A stretch of 64,000 bases of DNA from Saccharomonospora cyanea NA-134 (lineage in GTDB: Bacteria; Actinomycetota; Actinomycetes; Mycobacteriales; Pseudonocardiaceae): positions 2,030,325 to 2,094,324 of the forward strand of contig NZ_CM001440.1 of the NCBI RefSeq assembly GCF_000244975.1, written 5' to 3'. A model generated the notes under the pieces. It searched no databases. It was given only the letters and a program-made list of their open reading frames with translations, and was not told the DNA's origin. Each line of letters opens with the position of its first letter. The first letter of the stretch is position 1. This document shows, piece after piece, positions 28,815 through 38,071 of the stretch. Both the position numbers and the translations under genes were made by a program.

Positions 28815-30496
28815 TCCGCATCGGCAACGCCTCCGGTTTCTACGGTGACCGGTTCTCGGCCGTGCGCGAGATGCTCACCGGCGGCCCGCTCGACGTGCTG
28901 ACCGGCGACTACCTGGCCGAACTCACGATGCTCATCCTCGGCAGGGACCGGTTGAGAGACCCCGCGCGCGGCTACGCCACCACGTTCCTGCGGCAGCTGG
29001 AGGAGTGCCTCGGACTGGCCGTCGACGCGGGCGTGACGGTGGTGGCCAACGCAGGCGGCCTCAACCCCGCGGGCTTGGCCGAGGCGCTGTGTGAGCTCGC
29101 GCAGCGGGTCGGGGTGACCGTGAAGGTCGCCCACGTCGAGGGCGACGACCTGGTCGCCCGGGCGGAGGAACTCGGCCTGGGCACACCCGTGACGGCCAAC
29201 GCCTACCTCGGCGCGTTCGGGATCGCCGAAAGCCTGCGGGCGGGCGCCGACGTGGTGGTGACCGGGCGGGTCACGGACGCCTCGCTCGTCGTCGGTCCCG
29301 CCGCGGCGCACTTCGGCTGGACGCCCGCCGACCACGACGCGCTCGCCGGTACCGTGGTCGCCGGTCACGTGCTCGAATGCGGTGCGCAGGCCACGGGCGG
29401 AAACTACGCGTTCTTCACCGAACACCCGCGCGGCCTCCCCGGCTTTCCGGTCGCGGAGATCGCCGAGGACGGCTCCAGCGTCATCACCAAGCACGACGGC
29501 ACCGGAGGCGCCGTCACCGTCGGCACGGTCACGGCGCAGTTGCTGTACGAGATCGCGGGCCCGCGCTACGCCGGACCCGACGTCACGGCGCGCTTCGACA
29601 GCATCCGGCTCGAACAGGACGGACCCGACCGCGTACGGGTGAGCGGAGTGCGCGGGGAACCGCCTCCCCCGCGGCTGAAGGTGGGCTGCACGACCCTCGG
29701 CGGGTACCGCAACGAGGTGACGTTCGTCCTCACCGGACTCGACGTCGAGGCCAAGGCCCAGTGGGTGCGGCACCAGCTCACCGAGGCGCTGGGTGAGGCC
29801 CCCCCACGTTCGGTCCGGTGGACGCTGGCCCGCACCGACCACGCCGACGCCGACACCGAGGAGACGGCGAGCGCGTTGCTGCACTGCGCGGTCCGCGACG
29901 ACGACGCCGACGTGGTGGGGCGCGCGTTCAGCGGTGCGGCGGTCGAGCTGGGCCTGTCCAGCTACCCGGGTTTCCATCTCACCGCGCCGCCGGGAAAAGC
30001 GGCTCCGTACGGCGTGTTCGGCGACGCCTTCGTGGACGCGGCCACCGTGCCGCACGTCGCCGTGCTTCCCGACGGGACCAGGATGGACATCGCCCCGCCC
30101 GCGTCGAGGAGGGAACTCACCGAGGTGCCCGAGCCCCCGCTGCCCGCGCCGTTGCCCGACGGGCCGAGCCGGCGTGTGCCGCTGGGCACGGTCGCGGGCG
30201 CTCGCAGCGGTGACAAGGGCGGCAGCGCGAACATCGGCGTGTGGGTGCGTTCCCCCGAGGCGTGGCGCTGGCTCGCTCACACGCTCACCGTCGACGCGGT
30301 ACGGACGCTGCTGCCCGAGGTGGCCGACCTGCCGGTGCGCCGGTACCTCCTGCCCAACCTGTGGGCGGTCAACGTCGTCGTCGACGGAATCCTCGGCGAG
30401 GGAGTGGCCTCGCGAGCCCGGTTCGACCCGCAGGGCAAGGCGCTGGGCGAGTGGCTGCGCAGTCGCCTCGTCGACGTTCCGGAGGTGCTGCTGTGA
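28811..30496 (+). CDS. atuA: AtuA-like protein (acyclic terpene utilisation, DUF1446)
   Basis: The 561-residue protein has an N-terminal DUF1446/AtuA domain ([64 protein letters not shown]). From about residue 450 there is a C-terminal AtuA-like domain ([20 protein letters not shown]). In Pseudomonas atuA is needed for growth on citronellol and geraniol, but its reaction is not established. Here it sits in front of an acyl-CoA dehydrogenase and a two-subunit acyl-CoA carboxylase, all with overlapping stops and starts. This supports a branched or terpenoid acyl-CoA route. The same order is recalled for the mycobacterial Rv0976c-fadE13-accD2-accA2-fadE12 locus. Confidence 0.88.
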   Translation: MIRIGNASGFYGDRFSAVREMLTGGPLDVLTGDYLAELTMLILGRDRLRDPARGYATTFLRQLEECLGLAVDAGVTVVANAGGLNPAGLAEALCELAQRVGVTVKVAHVEGDDLVARAEELGLGTPVTANAYLGAFGIAESLRAGADVVVTGRVTDASLVVGPAAAHFGWTPADHDALAGTVVAGHVLECGAQATGGNYAFFTEHPRGLPGFPVAEIAEDGSSVITKHDGTGGAVTVGTVTAQLLYEIAGPRYAGPDVTARFDSIRLEQDGPDRVRVSGVRGEPPPPRLKVGCTTLGGYRNEVTFVLTGLDVEAKAQWVRHQLTEALGEAPPRSVRWTLARTDHADADTEETASALLHCAVRDDDADVVGRAFSGAAVELGLSSYPGFHLTAPPGKAAPYGVFGDAFVDAATVPHVAVLPDGTRMDIAPPASRRELTEVPEPPLPAPLPDGPSRRVPLGTVAGARSGDKGGSANIGVWVRSPEAWRWLAHTLTVDAVRTLLPEVADLPVRRYLLPNLWAVNVVVDGILGEGVASRARFDPQGKALGEWLRSRLVDVPEVLL

Positions 30497-31647
30497 CCCC
30501 GACCGACCCCTTCGCCACCCCCGAACGCGGGATGCTGCGTGAGACGGTGCGGCGATTCGTGACCACCGAGGTGCTGCCGTACCTGGACGACTGGGAACGG
30601 GAGGGCGAGCTGCCCCGCACGCTCCACAGCAAGGCGGCGGGGCTCGGGCTGCTCGGGCTGTCGTTCCCGGAGAGTGTCGGCGGCTCCGGCGGTGACGTCC
30701 TCGACGTCGTCACGGTCGTCGAGGAAGCCCACTACGCGGGTGCGTCGGGCGGTGTGATCGCGGCGCTGTTCACCGGCGGCATCGCCCTGCCGCACATCGT
30801 CGCGGCGGGCGACACCGAGCAGATCGACCGGTGGGTGCGGCCCACTCTGGCCGGCCGCACCGTCGGGGCACTCGCCGTCACCGAGCCGGACGGCGGTTCG
30901 GACGTCTCGGCCCTGCGCACCACCGCCGTCCGCGACGGCGACCACTACGTCGTCAACGGGGCGAAGACCTTCATCACGTCGGGCTGTCGGGCCGACTTCG
31001 TCACCACCGCGGTGCGCACCGGTGAGCAGGGCGCCCACGGCCTGTCGCTGCTCGTGGTCGAGAAGGGCACGCCGGGCTTCACGGTGAGCCGCAGGCTGGA
31101 GAAGCTGGGCTGGCACTGCTCCGACACGGCCGAGCTGTCGTTCAGCGATGTCCGGGTACCCGTCCGGCACCGGGTGGGAGCCGAGAACAGCGCGTTCACC
31201 CAGCTCGCGACACAGTTCGTCACCGAACGGCTCACGCTGGCCGTGCAGGCGTACGCGACGGCGCAGCGCGCCCTGGACCTCACCGTGGAGTGGTGCCGCC
31301 TGCGGGAGACGTTCGGCAGGCCGCTGATCTCCCGGCAGACCGTGCAGCACACGCTCGCGGAGATGGCCCGCCGGGTCGACGTCGCCCGCTCCTACGTGCG
31401 GCAGGTGGCGGTGCGGCACGCGGCCGGCGAGGAGGTCGTCGCACAGACGTGCTTCGCCAAGAACACGGCCGTCGAGGCGGGAGCCTGGGTGGTGGACAAG
31501 GCCGTCCAGTTGCACGGCGGGCTCGGTTACCTTCGGGAGTCCGAAGTGGAACGGCACTACCGGGACGTGCGGATCCTGGGTATCGGGGGTGGCACGTCGG
31601 AGATCATGACGCAACTGGCCGCCAAGCGACTGGGGTACGCCGCATGA
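30493..31647 (+). CDS. Acyl-CoA dehydrogenase (first of the operon)
   Basis: The 384-residue FAD enzyme oxidises an acyl-CoA to the 2,3-enoyl-CoA. ACAD hallmarks are ALAVTEPDGGSDVSAL (FAD/substrate loop), VVNGAKTFITSG, RETFGRPLISRQTVQHTLAEM, and the C-terminal VQLHGGLGYLRESEVERHYRDVRILGI. The catalytic-base region reads IGGGTSEIM, in which a Glu follows GGTS as in short/branched-chain enzymes. GTG 30493 overlaps the AtuA stop and its own stop overlaps the carboxylase beta start (ATGA). It resembles FadE13/AtuD-type enzymes by position; chain-length preference is not readable. Confidence 0.94.
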   Translation: MTPTDPFATPERGMLRETVRRFVTTEVLPYLDDWEREGELPRTLHSKAAGLGLLGLSFPESVGGSGGDVLDVVTVVEEAHYAGASGGVIAALFTGGIALPHIVAAGDTEQIDRWVRPTLAGRTVGALAVTEPDGGSDVSALRTTAVRDGDHYVVNGAKTFITSGCRADFVTTAVRTGEQGAHGLSLLVVEKGTPGFTVSRRLEKLGWHCSDTAELSFSDVRVPVRHRVGAENSAFTQLATQFVTERLTLAVQAYATAQRALDLTVEWCRLRETFGRPLISRQTVQHTLAEMARRVDVARSYVRQVAVRHAAGEEVVAQTCFAKNTAVEAGAWVVDKAVQLHGGLGYLRESEVERHYRDVRILGIGGGTSEIMTQLAAKRLGYAA

Positions 31648-33251
31648 CGATCCTGAAGTCGGGCGTGGACACCACGGAACCGCGCCACACCGCCTACCGC
31701 GAGGCGATGCTCGCCAGGCTCGCCGAGATCGAGGCCGAGCACGCCAAGGCCGTCGCGGGTGGAGGGCAGAAGTACGTCGAGCGGCACCGCCGCCGCGGCA
31801 AGCTGCTCGTGCGGGAGCGCATCGAGCTGCTCCTCGACCCCGACTCCCCGTTCCTCGAACTCTCCCCGCTGGCGGGTTGGGGCAGCGACTACCCGGTGGG
31901 TGCCAGCGTGGTGACCGGGATCGGGGTCGTCGAGGGCGTCGAATGCCTCGTCGTCGGCAACGACCCCACGGTGCGCGGCGGCGCGAGCAACCCGTGGACC
32001 GTGCGCAAGATCTTCCGGGCGTGCGACATCGCGTTGGAGAACCGGCTGCCCGTGATCAACCTCGTCGAGTCGGGTGGGGCGGACCTGCCCAGCCAGAAGG
32101 AGATCTTCATTCCGGGTGGGCGGCTGTTCCGCGACCTCACCCGGCTGTCGGCGGCCGGAATCCCCACGATCGCGCTCGTGTTCGGCAACTCCACGGCCGG
32201 TGGCGCGTACGTGCCCGGAATGTCCGACCACGTCGTGATGGTCGAGGAGCGGTCCAAGGTGTTCCTCGGCGGTCCGCCTTTGGTGAAGATGGCCACCGGA
32301 GAGGTCTCCGACGACGAGTCGCTCGGGGGTGCGGCCATGCACGCGCGTACCTCCGGCCTGGCCGACCACCTGGCGCGCGACGAGGTCGACGCCATCCGGA
32401 TCGGCAGGAACATCGTGAAGCGGCTGAACTGGCGTAAGCGCGGTCCCGCGCCCGCCGTCGTGGCACCGCCGCGCTATGACCCCGAGGAACTGCTGGGCAT
32501 CGTGCCTGACGACCTCAAGGTGCCGTTCGACCCGAGGGACGTGCTCGCCAGGGTGGTGGACGACTCGGACTTCGACGAGTTCAAACCGCTCTACGGCGCC
32601 AGCCTGGTCACGGGCTGGGCCCGCATCCACGGCTACCCCGTCGGGGTGCTCGCCAACGCCCAGGGCGTGCTGTTCAGCGAGGAGTCCCAGAAGGCCGCGC
32701 AGTTCATCCAGCTCGCCAACCAGGTGAGCACCCCGCTCGTGTTCCTCCACAACACCACGGGGTACATGGTCGGGAGGGACTACGAACAGGGCGGCATCAT
32801 CAAGCACGGCGCCATGATGATCAACGCCGTGTCGAACAGCCGGGTGCCGCACTTGTCCGTCCTCATGGGAGCGTCCTACGGAGCCGGGCACTACGGTATG
32901 TGCGGCCGCGCGTACGACCCCCGGTTCCTGTTCGCGTGGCCGAGCGCGAAGTCGGCGGTGATGGGGCCCGCGCAGCTCGCCGGGGTGCTGTCCATCGTGG
33001 CGCGCAACGCGGCACAGGCGCGGGGCCAGGACTACGACGAGGATGCCGACGCGGCGCTGCGCGCGGCGGTCGAGGCGCAGGTGGAGGCGGAGTCGCTGCC
33101 GCTGTTTCTGTCCGGCCGTCTCTACGACGACGGCGTGATCGACCCCAGGGACACGCGCACGGTGCTCGGTCTGTGCCTGTCGGCCGTGCATTCCCAGACC
33201 GTCCAGGGTGCCTCGTTCGACGGCACCGGCTTCGGCGTCTTCCGGATGTGA
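31644..33251 (+). CDS. Acyl-CoA carboxylase beta subunit (carboxyltransferase)
   Basis: The 535-residue subunit transfers CO2 from carboxybiotin to an acyl-CoA. It has the N-half CoA site (SGGADLPSQKEIF, FGNSTAGGAYVPGMSD) and the C-half biotin site (FLHNTTGYMVGRDYEQGG, MGASYGAGHYGMCGRAY), with the MCC/GCC-type pattern more than the propionyl type. Partners in Atu (AtuC) and Liu (LiuB) pathways carboxylate geranyl-CoA or methylcrotonyl-CoA. Which substrate applies here is not decided by sequence alone. The order AtuA-ACAD-beta-alpha-ACAD matches the mycobacterial accD2/accA2 locus as I recall it. The alpha subunit follows after 7 bp. Confidence 0.95.
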   Translation: MTILKSGVDTTEPRHTAYREAMLARLAEIEAEHAKAVAGGGQKYVERHRRRGKLLVRERIELLLDPDSPFLELSPLAGWGSDYPVGASVVTGIGVVEGVECLVVGNDPTVRGGASNPWTVRKIFRACDIALENRLPVINLVESGGADLPSQKEIFIPGGRLFRDLTRLSAAGIPTIALVFGNSTAGGAYVPGMSDHVVMVEERSKVFLGGPPLVKMATGEVSDDESLGGAAMHARTSGLADHLARDEVDAIRIGRNIVKRLNWRKRGPAPAVVAPPRYDPEELLGIVPDDLKVPFDPRDVLARVVDDSDFDEFKPLYGASLVTGWARIHGYPVGVLANAQGVLFSEESQKAAQFIQLANQVSTPLVFLHNTTGYMVGRDYEQGGIIKHGAMMINAVSNSRVPHLSVLMGASYGAGHYGMCGRAYDPRFLFAWPSAKSAVMGPAQLAGVLSIVARNAAQARGQDYDEDADAALRAAVEAQVEAESLPLFLSGRLYDDGVIDPRDTRTVLGLCLSAVHSQTVQGASFDGTGFGVFRM

Positions 33252-33258
33252 GGTTGTC

Positions 33259-35253
33259 GTGATCACGAATCTGCTGGTCGCCAACCGTGGCGAGATCGCA
33301 CTCCGGATCTTCCGTACGTGCCGTGAGTGGGGTGTCGGCACCGTCGCCGTGCATTCCGACCCGGATGCGAACGCGCTGCACGTCGCCGCCGCGGACGCCG
33401 CCGTCCGCCTGCCCGGGGCCGCTCCGGCCGACACGTACCTGCGGGTGGACGCGGTGGTGTCGGCCGCGCTCGCCGCGGGCGCGGACGCGGTCCACCCCGG
33501 ATACGGTTTCCTGTCCGAGAACGCGGAGTTCGCCCGCGCCGTGCTCGACGCGGGCCTGGTGTGGGTGGGGCCGTCGCCGGAGAGCATCGCGCTCATGGGC
33601 TCGAAGACCGAGTCCAAGCGCGTGGTGGCCGCCGCCGGAGTGCCCGTGCTGGCCGAGCTCGACCCGGAGAGCCTCACCGAGGAAGACCTGCCCGTGCTGG
33701 TGAAGGCGTCGGCGGGCGGGGGTGGTCGTGGCATGCGTGTGGTCCGCGACCGGGCCGAGGCCGCCGAGGCCGTGGCGGCGGCCCGTGCCGAGGCCGCGTC
33801 GGCGTTCGGGGACTCGGCCGTGTTCTGTGAACGCTTCCTCGAACGCGGCAGACACATCGAGGTGCAGGTGCTGGCCGACACCCACGGCACCGTGTGGGCC
33901 GTCGGGGAACGCGAGTGCTCCATCCAGCGCAGGCACCAGAAGGTGGTGGAGGAAGCTCCGTCCGGTGTGGACGAAGGACTGCGGCAGCGGCTGTTCGAGG
34001 CCGCGCGTGAGGTGTGCCGGGTCACCGACTACGTCGGCGCGGGCACCGTGGAGTTCCTCGTCACCGACGACGGCGAGTTCTTCTTCCTGGAGATGAACAC
34101 GCGCTTGCAGGTGGAGCACCCCGTCACCGAATGCGTCACCGGGCTCGACCTCGTGGCGTGGCAGCTGCGGATCGCCGAGGGGCAGGCTCTGCAGGGCGAG
34201 CCGCCGCGACCCCGGGGCCACGCGATCGAGGCCCGCCTCTACGCCGAGGACCCGCGCTCCGACTGGCGTCCCGGCAGCGGGACGCTGCACCGGTTCGCGG
34301 TGCGGGACGTGCGGGCGGAGTTCACGGTGCCCGATCGCTACGGAATCCGGCTCGACAGCGGTGTCGCCGACGGCACCGAGGTGAGTGTGCACTACGACCC
34401 GATGCTCGCCAAGGTGATCGCCTGGGGCCCGGACCGCACCTCGGCGGCGCGGATGCTCGCCGGGACACTCGCCTCGGCCCGCGTGCACGGGCCCGTGACC
34501 AACCGCGACCTGCTGGTGGCCGTGCTGCGGCACCCCGACTTCCTCGCCGGCGACACCCACACGGACTTCCTCACCCGGCATGCCGACCGCGTGCTCGACG
34601 CGGGGCCCGGCGAGGCGGGCGCGCGGCTGTCGGTACTGGCCGCCGCGCTGGCGGACGCGGAGCACAACCGAACGCACGCCCGGGTGCTCGGGTCGCTCCC
34701 CGGCGGCTGGCGCAACGTGCCGTCGGCCCCGCAGGTGAAGACGTACCGGCACGACGGCACCGACCGCTCCGTCCGCTACAGCGCCACCCGCACCGGTCCG
34801 GTGCTGGAGGAACACCCGGAGGTCACCGTGGTGGCCGTGACGCCGGAGCGGGTGCTGCTGTCGTGTGACGGCGTGCGCCGCACGTTCCACGTGACTCGCC
34901 ATCCCGGTCTGGTCGTGGTGGACTCCCCGCTGGGTTCGGTGAGCCTCGCACCCGTGCCGCGCTTCACCGACCCGGCCGCCGAACTCGCCGAGGGTTCGCT
35001 CGTGGCGCCCATGCCCGGCACGGTGGTGCGCCTGGCCGTGTCCGTCGGTGACGAGGTGCGGGCGGGACAGCCGCTGTTGTGGCTGGAGGCGATGAAGATG
35101 GAGCACCGTGTCACCGCACCCGCCGACGGCGTGGTCACCGAGCTCGCCGTGGCCGAGGGCGCTCAGGTGGAGCAGGGTGCGGTCATGGCCGTCGTCACCG
35201 CAGGGGAAGCCACCGACGTCGGGGCAGTCGAGACAACGGAGGAGTCAGCGTGA
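33259..35253 (+). CDS. Acyl-CoA carboxylase alpha subunit (biotin carboxylase + BCCP)
   Basis: The 664-residue protein starts at GTG 33259. It has an N-terminal biotin carboxylase domain (LLVANRGEIALRIFR; HPGYGFLSENAEFA; ATP loop KASAGGGGRGMR; ERECSIQRRHQKVVEEAP; FFFLEMNTRLQVEHPVTE), a middle linker domain and a C-terminal biotinyl domain. The biotin-accepting Lys613 lies in EAMKMEH, close to the C-terminus. It carboxylates biotin with ATP and bicarbonate and delivers it to the beta subunit encoded next door. Its stop overlaps the next dehydrogenase start (GTGA). The full-length, intact domain order indicates a working enzyme. Confidence 0.96.
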   Translation: MITNLLVANRGEIALRIFRTCREWGVGTVAVHSDPDANALHVAAADAAVRLPGAAPADTYLRVDAVVSAALAAGADAVHPGYGFLSENAEFARAVLDAGLVWVGPSPESIALMGSKTESKRVVAAAGVPVLAELDPESLTEEDLPVLVKASAGGGGRGMRVVRDRAEAAEAVAAARAEAASAFGDSAVFCERFLERGRHIEVQVLADTHGTVWAVGERECSIQRRHQKVVEEAPSGVDEGLRQRLFEAAREVCRVTDYVGAGTVEFLVTDDGEFFFLEMNTRLQVEHPVTECVTGLDLVAWQLRIAEGQALQGEPPRPRGHAIEARLYAEDPRSDWRPGSGTLHRFAVRDVRAEFTVPDRYGIRLDSGVADGTEVSVHYDPMLAKVIAWGPDRTSAARMLAGTLASARVHGPVTNRDLLVAVLRHPDFLAGDTHTDFLTRHADRVLDAGPGEAGARLSVLAAALADAEHNRTHARVLGSLPGGWRNVPSAPQVKTYRHDGTDRSVRYSATRTGPVLEEHPEVTVVAVTPERVLLSCDGVRRTFHVTRHPGLVVVDSPLGSVSLAPVPRFTDPAAELAEGSLVAPMPGTVVRLAVSVGDEVRAGQPLLWLEAMKMEHRVTAPADGVVTELAVAEGAQVEQGAVMAVVTAGEATDVGAVETTEESA

Positions 35254-36407
35254 CCTTCACCGAACCCGCCGAACGGTCGGCGCTGCGCGAAGCCGTGGCC
35301 GAGCTCGCGGCGAAGTACGGCCACGAGTACTACCTGGAGAAGGCCCGCGGCGGCGGACACACCAGCGAACTCTGGGACGAGGCGGGCAGGCTCGGCTACC
35401 TCGGCGTGTCCGTGCCGGAGGAGTACGGCGGCGGGGGTGCGGGCATCGGCGAGCTGGCGGCCGTGTGCGAGGAGTTCTGCGCTGCGGGTACCCCGATGCT
35501 GCTCATGGTCGTCTCACCCGCGATCTGCGCGACGGTGATCGCGCGGTTCGGCACCGACGAGCAGAAGTCCCGCTGGCTTCCCGGGTTCGCCACCGGAGTG
35601 GTGCGGATGTCCTTCGCCATCACCGAACCCGACGCCGGGTCGAACGCCCACCGCATCACCACCACGGCCCGCCGCGACGGCGATGACTGGATCCTGAGTG
35701 GACGCAAGGTTTTCATCTCCGGAGTGGACGAGGCGGACGCGGTGCTCGTGGTGGGCCGCACCTCCGACGCCCGCACGGGCAGGCTCAAGCCCGCGTTGTT
35801 CGTCGTGCCCACCGACACGCCGGGCTTCGAGTACCGGGCCATCCCGATGGATCTCGTGTCGGCCGACAAGCAGTTCGAGCTGCTCCTCGACGACGTGCGG
35901 CTGCCCGGTGACGCCCTTGTGGGAAGCCAGGACGCGGCGATCGCGCAGCTGTTCGCGGGGCTGAACCCGGAACGGATCATGGGGGCGGCGTTCTCCGCAG
36001 GCATCGCGCGTTACGCCCTGGACAAGGCGGTGACCTACGCCAGGCAGCGCAGCGTGTTCGGGGTACCCATCGGATCGCACCAGGGGCTGGCCCACCCACT
36101 GGCCGAGGTGAAGATCGAACTGGAACTGGCGAGGCTCATGACCCAGAAGGCCGCCGCGATCTACGACTCGGGTGACGACGCCGCGGCGGGTGAGGCCGCC
36201 AACATGGCCAAGTACGCCGGGGCCGAGGTGGCCGTGCGTGCCGTCGACCAGGCCGTGCAGGTGCACGGCGGCAACGGACTGGCCTCCGAGTACGGTCTTG
36301 GCACGATGCTGGCCGCGGTGCGGGTGGGCAGGATCGCCCCGGTGAGCCGGGAGATGGTCCTGAACTACGTGGCCCAGCACAGTCTGGGACTTCCCAAGTC
36401 CTACTGA
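35250..36407 (+). CDS. Acyl-CoA dehydrogenase (second of the operon)
   Basis: The 385-residue FAD enzyme has MSFAITEPDAGSNAHRI, ILSGRKVFISGVDEADAVLVV, RQRSVFGVPIGSHQGLAHPLAEVKIEL and VQVHGGNGLASEYGLGTM. The C-terminal catalytic segment reads RIAPVSREMVLNYVA. It differs from the first dehydrogenase, so the two probably act on different intermediates (for example citronellyl-CoA before carboxylation and a shortened acyl-CoA later). It corresponds by position to FadE12 beside accA2. Its last codons form the first copy of a near-perfect duplication (36386-36430). Confidence 0.94.
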   Translation: MTFTEPAERSALREAVAELAAKYGHEYYLEKARGGGHTSELWDEAGRLGYLGVSVPEEYGGGGAGIGELAAVCEEFCAAGTPMLLMVVSPAICATVIARFGTDEQKSRWLPGFATGVVRMSFAITEPDAGSNAHRITTTARRDGDDWILSGRKVFISGVDEADAVLVVGRTSDARTGRLKPALFVVPTDTPGFEYRAIPMDLVSADKQFELLLDDVRLPGDALVGSQDAAIAQLFAGLNPERIMGAAFSAGIARYALDKAVTYARQRSVFGVPIGSHQGLAHPLAEVKIELELARLMTQKAAAIYDSGDDAAAGEAANMAKYAGAEVAVRAVDQAVQVHGGNGLASEYGLGTMLAAVRVGRIAPVSREMVLNYVAQHSLGLPKSY

Positions 36408-36430
36408 AGTCCGGGACTTCCGAAGTCCTA
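36386..36430 (+). repeat. Imperfect direct repeat spanning the ACAD stop codon
   Basis: GGGACTTCCCAAGTCCTA (36386-36403, encoding the C-terminal LPKSY region) recurs as GGGACTTCCGAAGTCCTA (36413-36430), with a 27-bp period and 17 of 18 matches. Each copy also contains a short self-complementary core (GGACTTCC/GGAAGTCC type), so a small mRNA hairpin in the SDR leader is possible. Confidence 0.8.
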
Positions 36431-36460
36431 CCGACCCGTGATTCGAACGAGGAGTTGTCC

Positions 36461-37312
36461 GTGACCGACCTGTCAGGCAAGACCATCATCATGTCCGGCG
36501 GCAGCCGCGGCATCGGCGAGGCCATCGCCGTGCGCGCGGCGCGCGACGGCGCCAACGTGGCGTTGCTCGCCAAGACCGCCGATCCGCACCCCAAGCTGCC
36601 CGGCACCATCCACACGGCGGCGAAGGCCATCGAGTCCGCGGGCGGCCACGCGCTGCCGATCGTGGGTGACATCCGTGACGACGAGACCGTGGTGCGGGCG
36701 GTCGAGAGCGCCGTCGAGCAGTTCGGCGGCGTGGACATCGTGGTGAACAACGCGAGCGCCATCGACCTCACGCCGTCCGAGGTCATCCCCATGAAGCGCT
36801 ACGACCTCATGCAGGACATCAACGCGCGCGGCTCGTTCCTGTTGTCGCGCACGGCGATCCCGCACCTGCGCCGCTCGGACAACCCGCACATCCTGACGTT
36901 GTCGCCGCCGATCCGGCTGGAGGAGAAGTGGTTCACCGGCGGCCACCTCGCCTACAGCATCGCGAAGTACTCGATGAGCCTGGTCACCGTGGGGCTCGCC
37001 GCGGAGCTGAAGGACGCCGGGGTGGCCGTGAACTCGTTGTGGCCGCGCACCACCATCGACACCGCGGCCATCCGCAACGTGGTCGGTTCGGAACTGTCGA
37101 GCCGGTCGCGCACACCGGAGATCATGGCCGACGCGGCGTACGCGGTGCTCACGAAGCCGAGCCGCGAGCTCACGGGGCGGTTCCTCATCGACGACGAGGT
37201 GCTGGCCGCCGAGGGCGTCACGGACTTCTCCCGCTACCGGCTCGCCGAGCGCGAGGAGGACCTGCAACTCGACTTCTGGGTCGAGCCCGCCGACGGCACC
37301 GATGGCGCGTGA
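36461..37312 (+). CDS. Short-chain dehydrogenase/reductase (AtuB/HSDL2-like)
   Basis: The 283-residue protein starts at GTG 36461 behind GAGGAG. The NAD(P) motif is MSGGSRGIGEAIAV, followed by LAKTADPHPKLPGTI, a long loop typical of the HSDL2/AtuB-type subgroup. VVNNASAIDL and the catalytic Tyr-Lys pair in LAYSIAKYSMSL follow. C-terminal residues VNSLWPRTTIDTAA also fit that subgroup. It probably oxidises a hydroxyl or reduces a keto group in the same acyl-CoA route. The gene overlaps the TetR gene by 11 bp. Confidence 0.9.
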   Translation: MTDLSGKTIIMSGGSRGIGEAIAVRAARDGANVALLAKTADPHPKLPGTIHTAAKAIESAGGHALPIVGDIRDDETVVRAVESAVEQFGGVDIVVNNASAIDLTPSEVIPMKRYDLMQDINARGSFLLSRTAIPHLRRSDNPHILTLSPPIRLEEKWFTGGHLAYSIAKYSMSLVTVGLAAELKDAGVAVNSLWPRTTIDTAAIRNVVGSELSSRSRTPEIMADAAYAVLTKPSRELTGRFLIDDEVLAAEGVTDFSRYRLAEREEDLQLDFWVEPADGTDGA

Positions 37313-37916
37313 ACCCCGGCAGGAGCGCAGCCGGACGACCCGCCGTCGGCTGATCGACGCCACCGTGGAGTGTCTGGCCGAACTCGGCTGGACCGGCACC
37401 ACGGTGGGTGTCGTCGCCGAACGGGCGGGTGTGTCCCGGGGCGCGGCCCAGCACCACTTCCCGACGCGGGAGGACCTCGTGGTGGCCACCGTCGAGTTCC
37501 TCACCGAGGAACAGATCACCGAGGTCCGGCGGCGGGCCGAGACCCTGCCGCAGGGCCGGGGCCGCGCCGAACCGGTGGCGCGCATGCTCCTGAACCTCTA
37601 CACGGGGGCGAAGTTCCGGGCCGCGCTGCACCTGTGGGTGGCGGCGTCCACCGACGACGCACTGCGGGCCGTGCTGGCCCCGCTGGAGGCGAAGGTGGGC
37701 CGGGAGTCGCACCGCGTGGCCGTCGACCTGCTCGGCGCGGACGAGTCCCGGCCGGGCGTGCGCGAGACCGTGCAGGCGACCCTCGACCTCGCCCGTGGCC
37801 TCGGGCTGGCGGACCTGCTCAGCGACGACTCGAAACGCCGGCAGCGCCTGGTACGCCAGTGGGCGAAGGTGCTCGAACCCATCGTCGGGGAGGGTGGAGA
37901 CCGACCCGTACCGTGA
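37302..37916 (+). CDS. TetR-family regulator of the catabolic island
   Basis: The 204-residue protein has an N-terminal TetR HTH (about 12-60: TTRRRLIDATVECLAELGW, VGVVAERAGVSRGAAQHHFPTREDLV) and a variable ligand-binding helical domain. As the last gene of the operon, overlapping the SDR stop, it is likely an autoregulator that derepresses the operon with an acyl-CoA ligand. A candidate operator lies at 27931-27948. The gene converges with the amino-sugar locus. Confidence 0.9.
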   Translation: MAREPRQERSRTTRRRLIDATVECLAELGWTGTTVGVVAERAGVSRGAAQHHFPTREDLVVATVEFLTEEQITEVRRRAETLPQGRGRAEPVARMLLNLYTGAKFRAALHLWVAASTDDALRAVLAPLEAKVGRESHRVAVDLLGADESRPGVRETVQATLDLARGLGLADLLSDDSKRRQRLVRQWAKVLEPIVGEGGDRPVP

Positions 37917-38015
37917 GTGCGGTCTCGGCGCGTGTGGCGGCGGGTCGGGTCTCCGTGTGGACCAGGTCACGTGCCCCAGTGTCCGGGGCGATCGCTCCTC
38001 TGAGCTGGAAGGTCT

Positions 38016-38037
38016 CACCTGCTTCCAACAGCAGGTG
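38016..38037. terminator. Hairpin between convergent tetR and aldolase genes
   Basis: CACCTGCT-TCCAAC-AGCAGGTG forms an 8-bp stem with a 6-base loop, about 100 bp after the TetR stop and 35 bp after the aldolase stop on the minus strand. It could end transcription from either side. Confidence 0.6.
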
Positions 38038-38071
38038 CCGTGCCGCTGCTTCTCCAGGTCTTCGCGGGACC

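Noticed and set aside
28253-30280. Long minus-strand frame opposite the AtuA-like gene
   Set aside because: Shadow of AtuA and its neighbour, His/Arg/Gly-rich with no family similarity.
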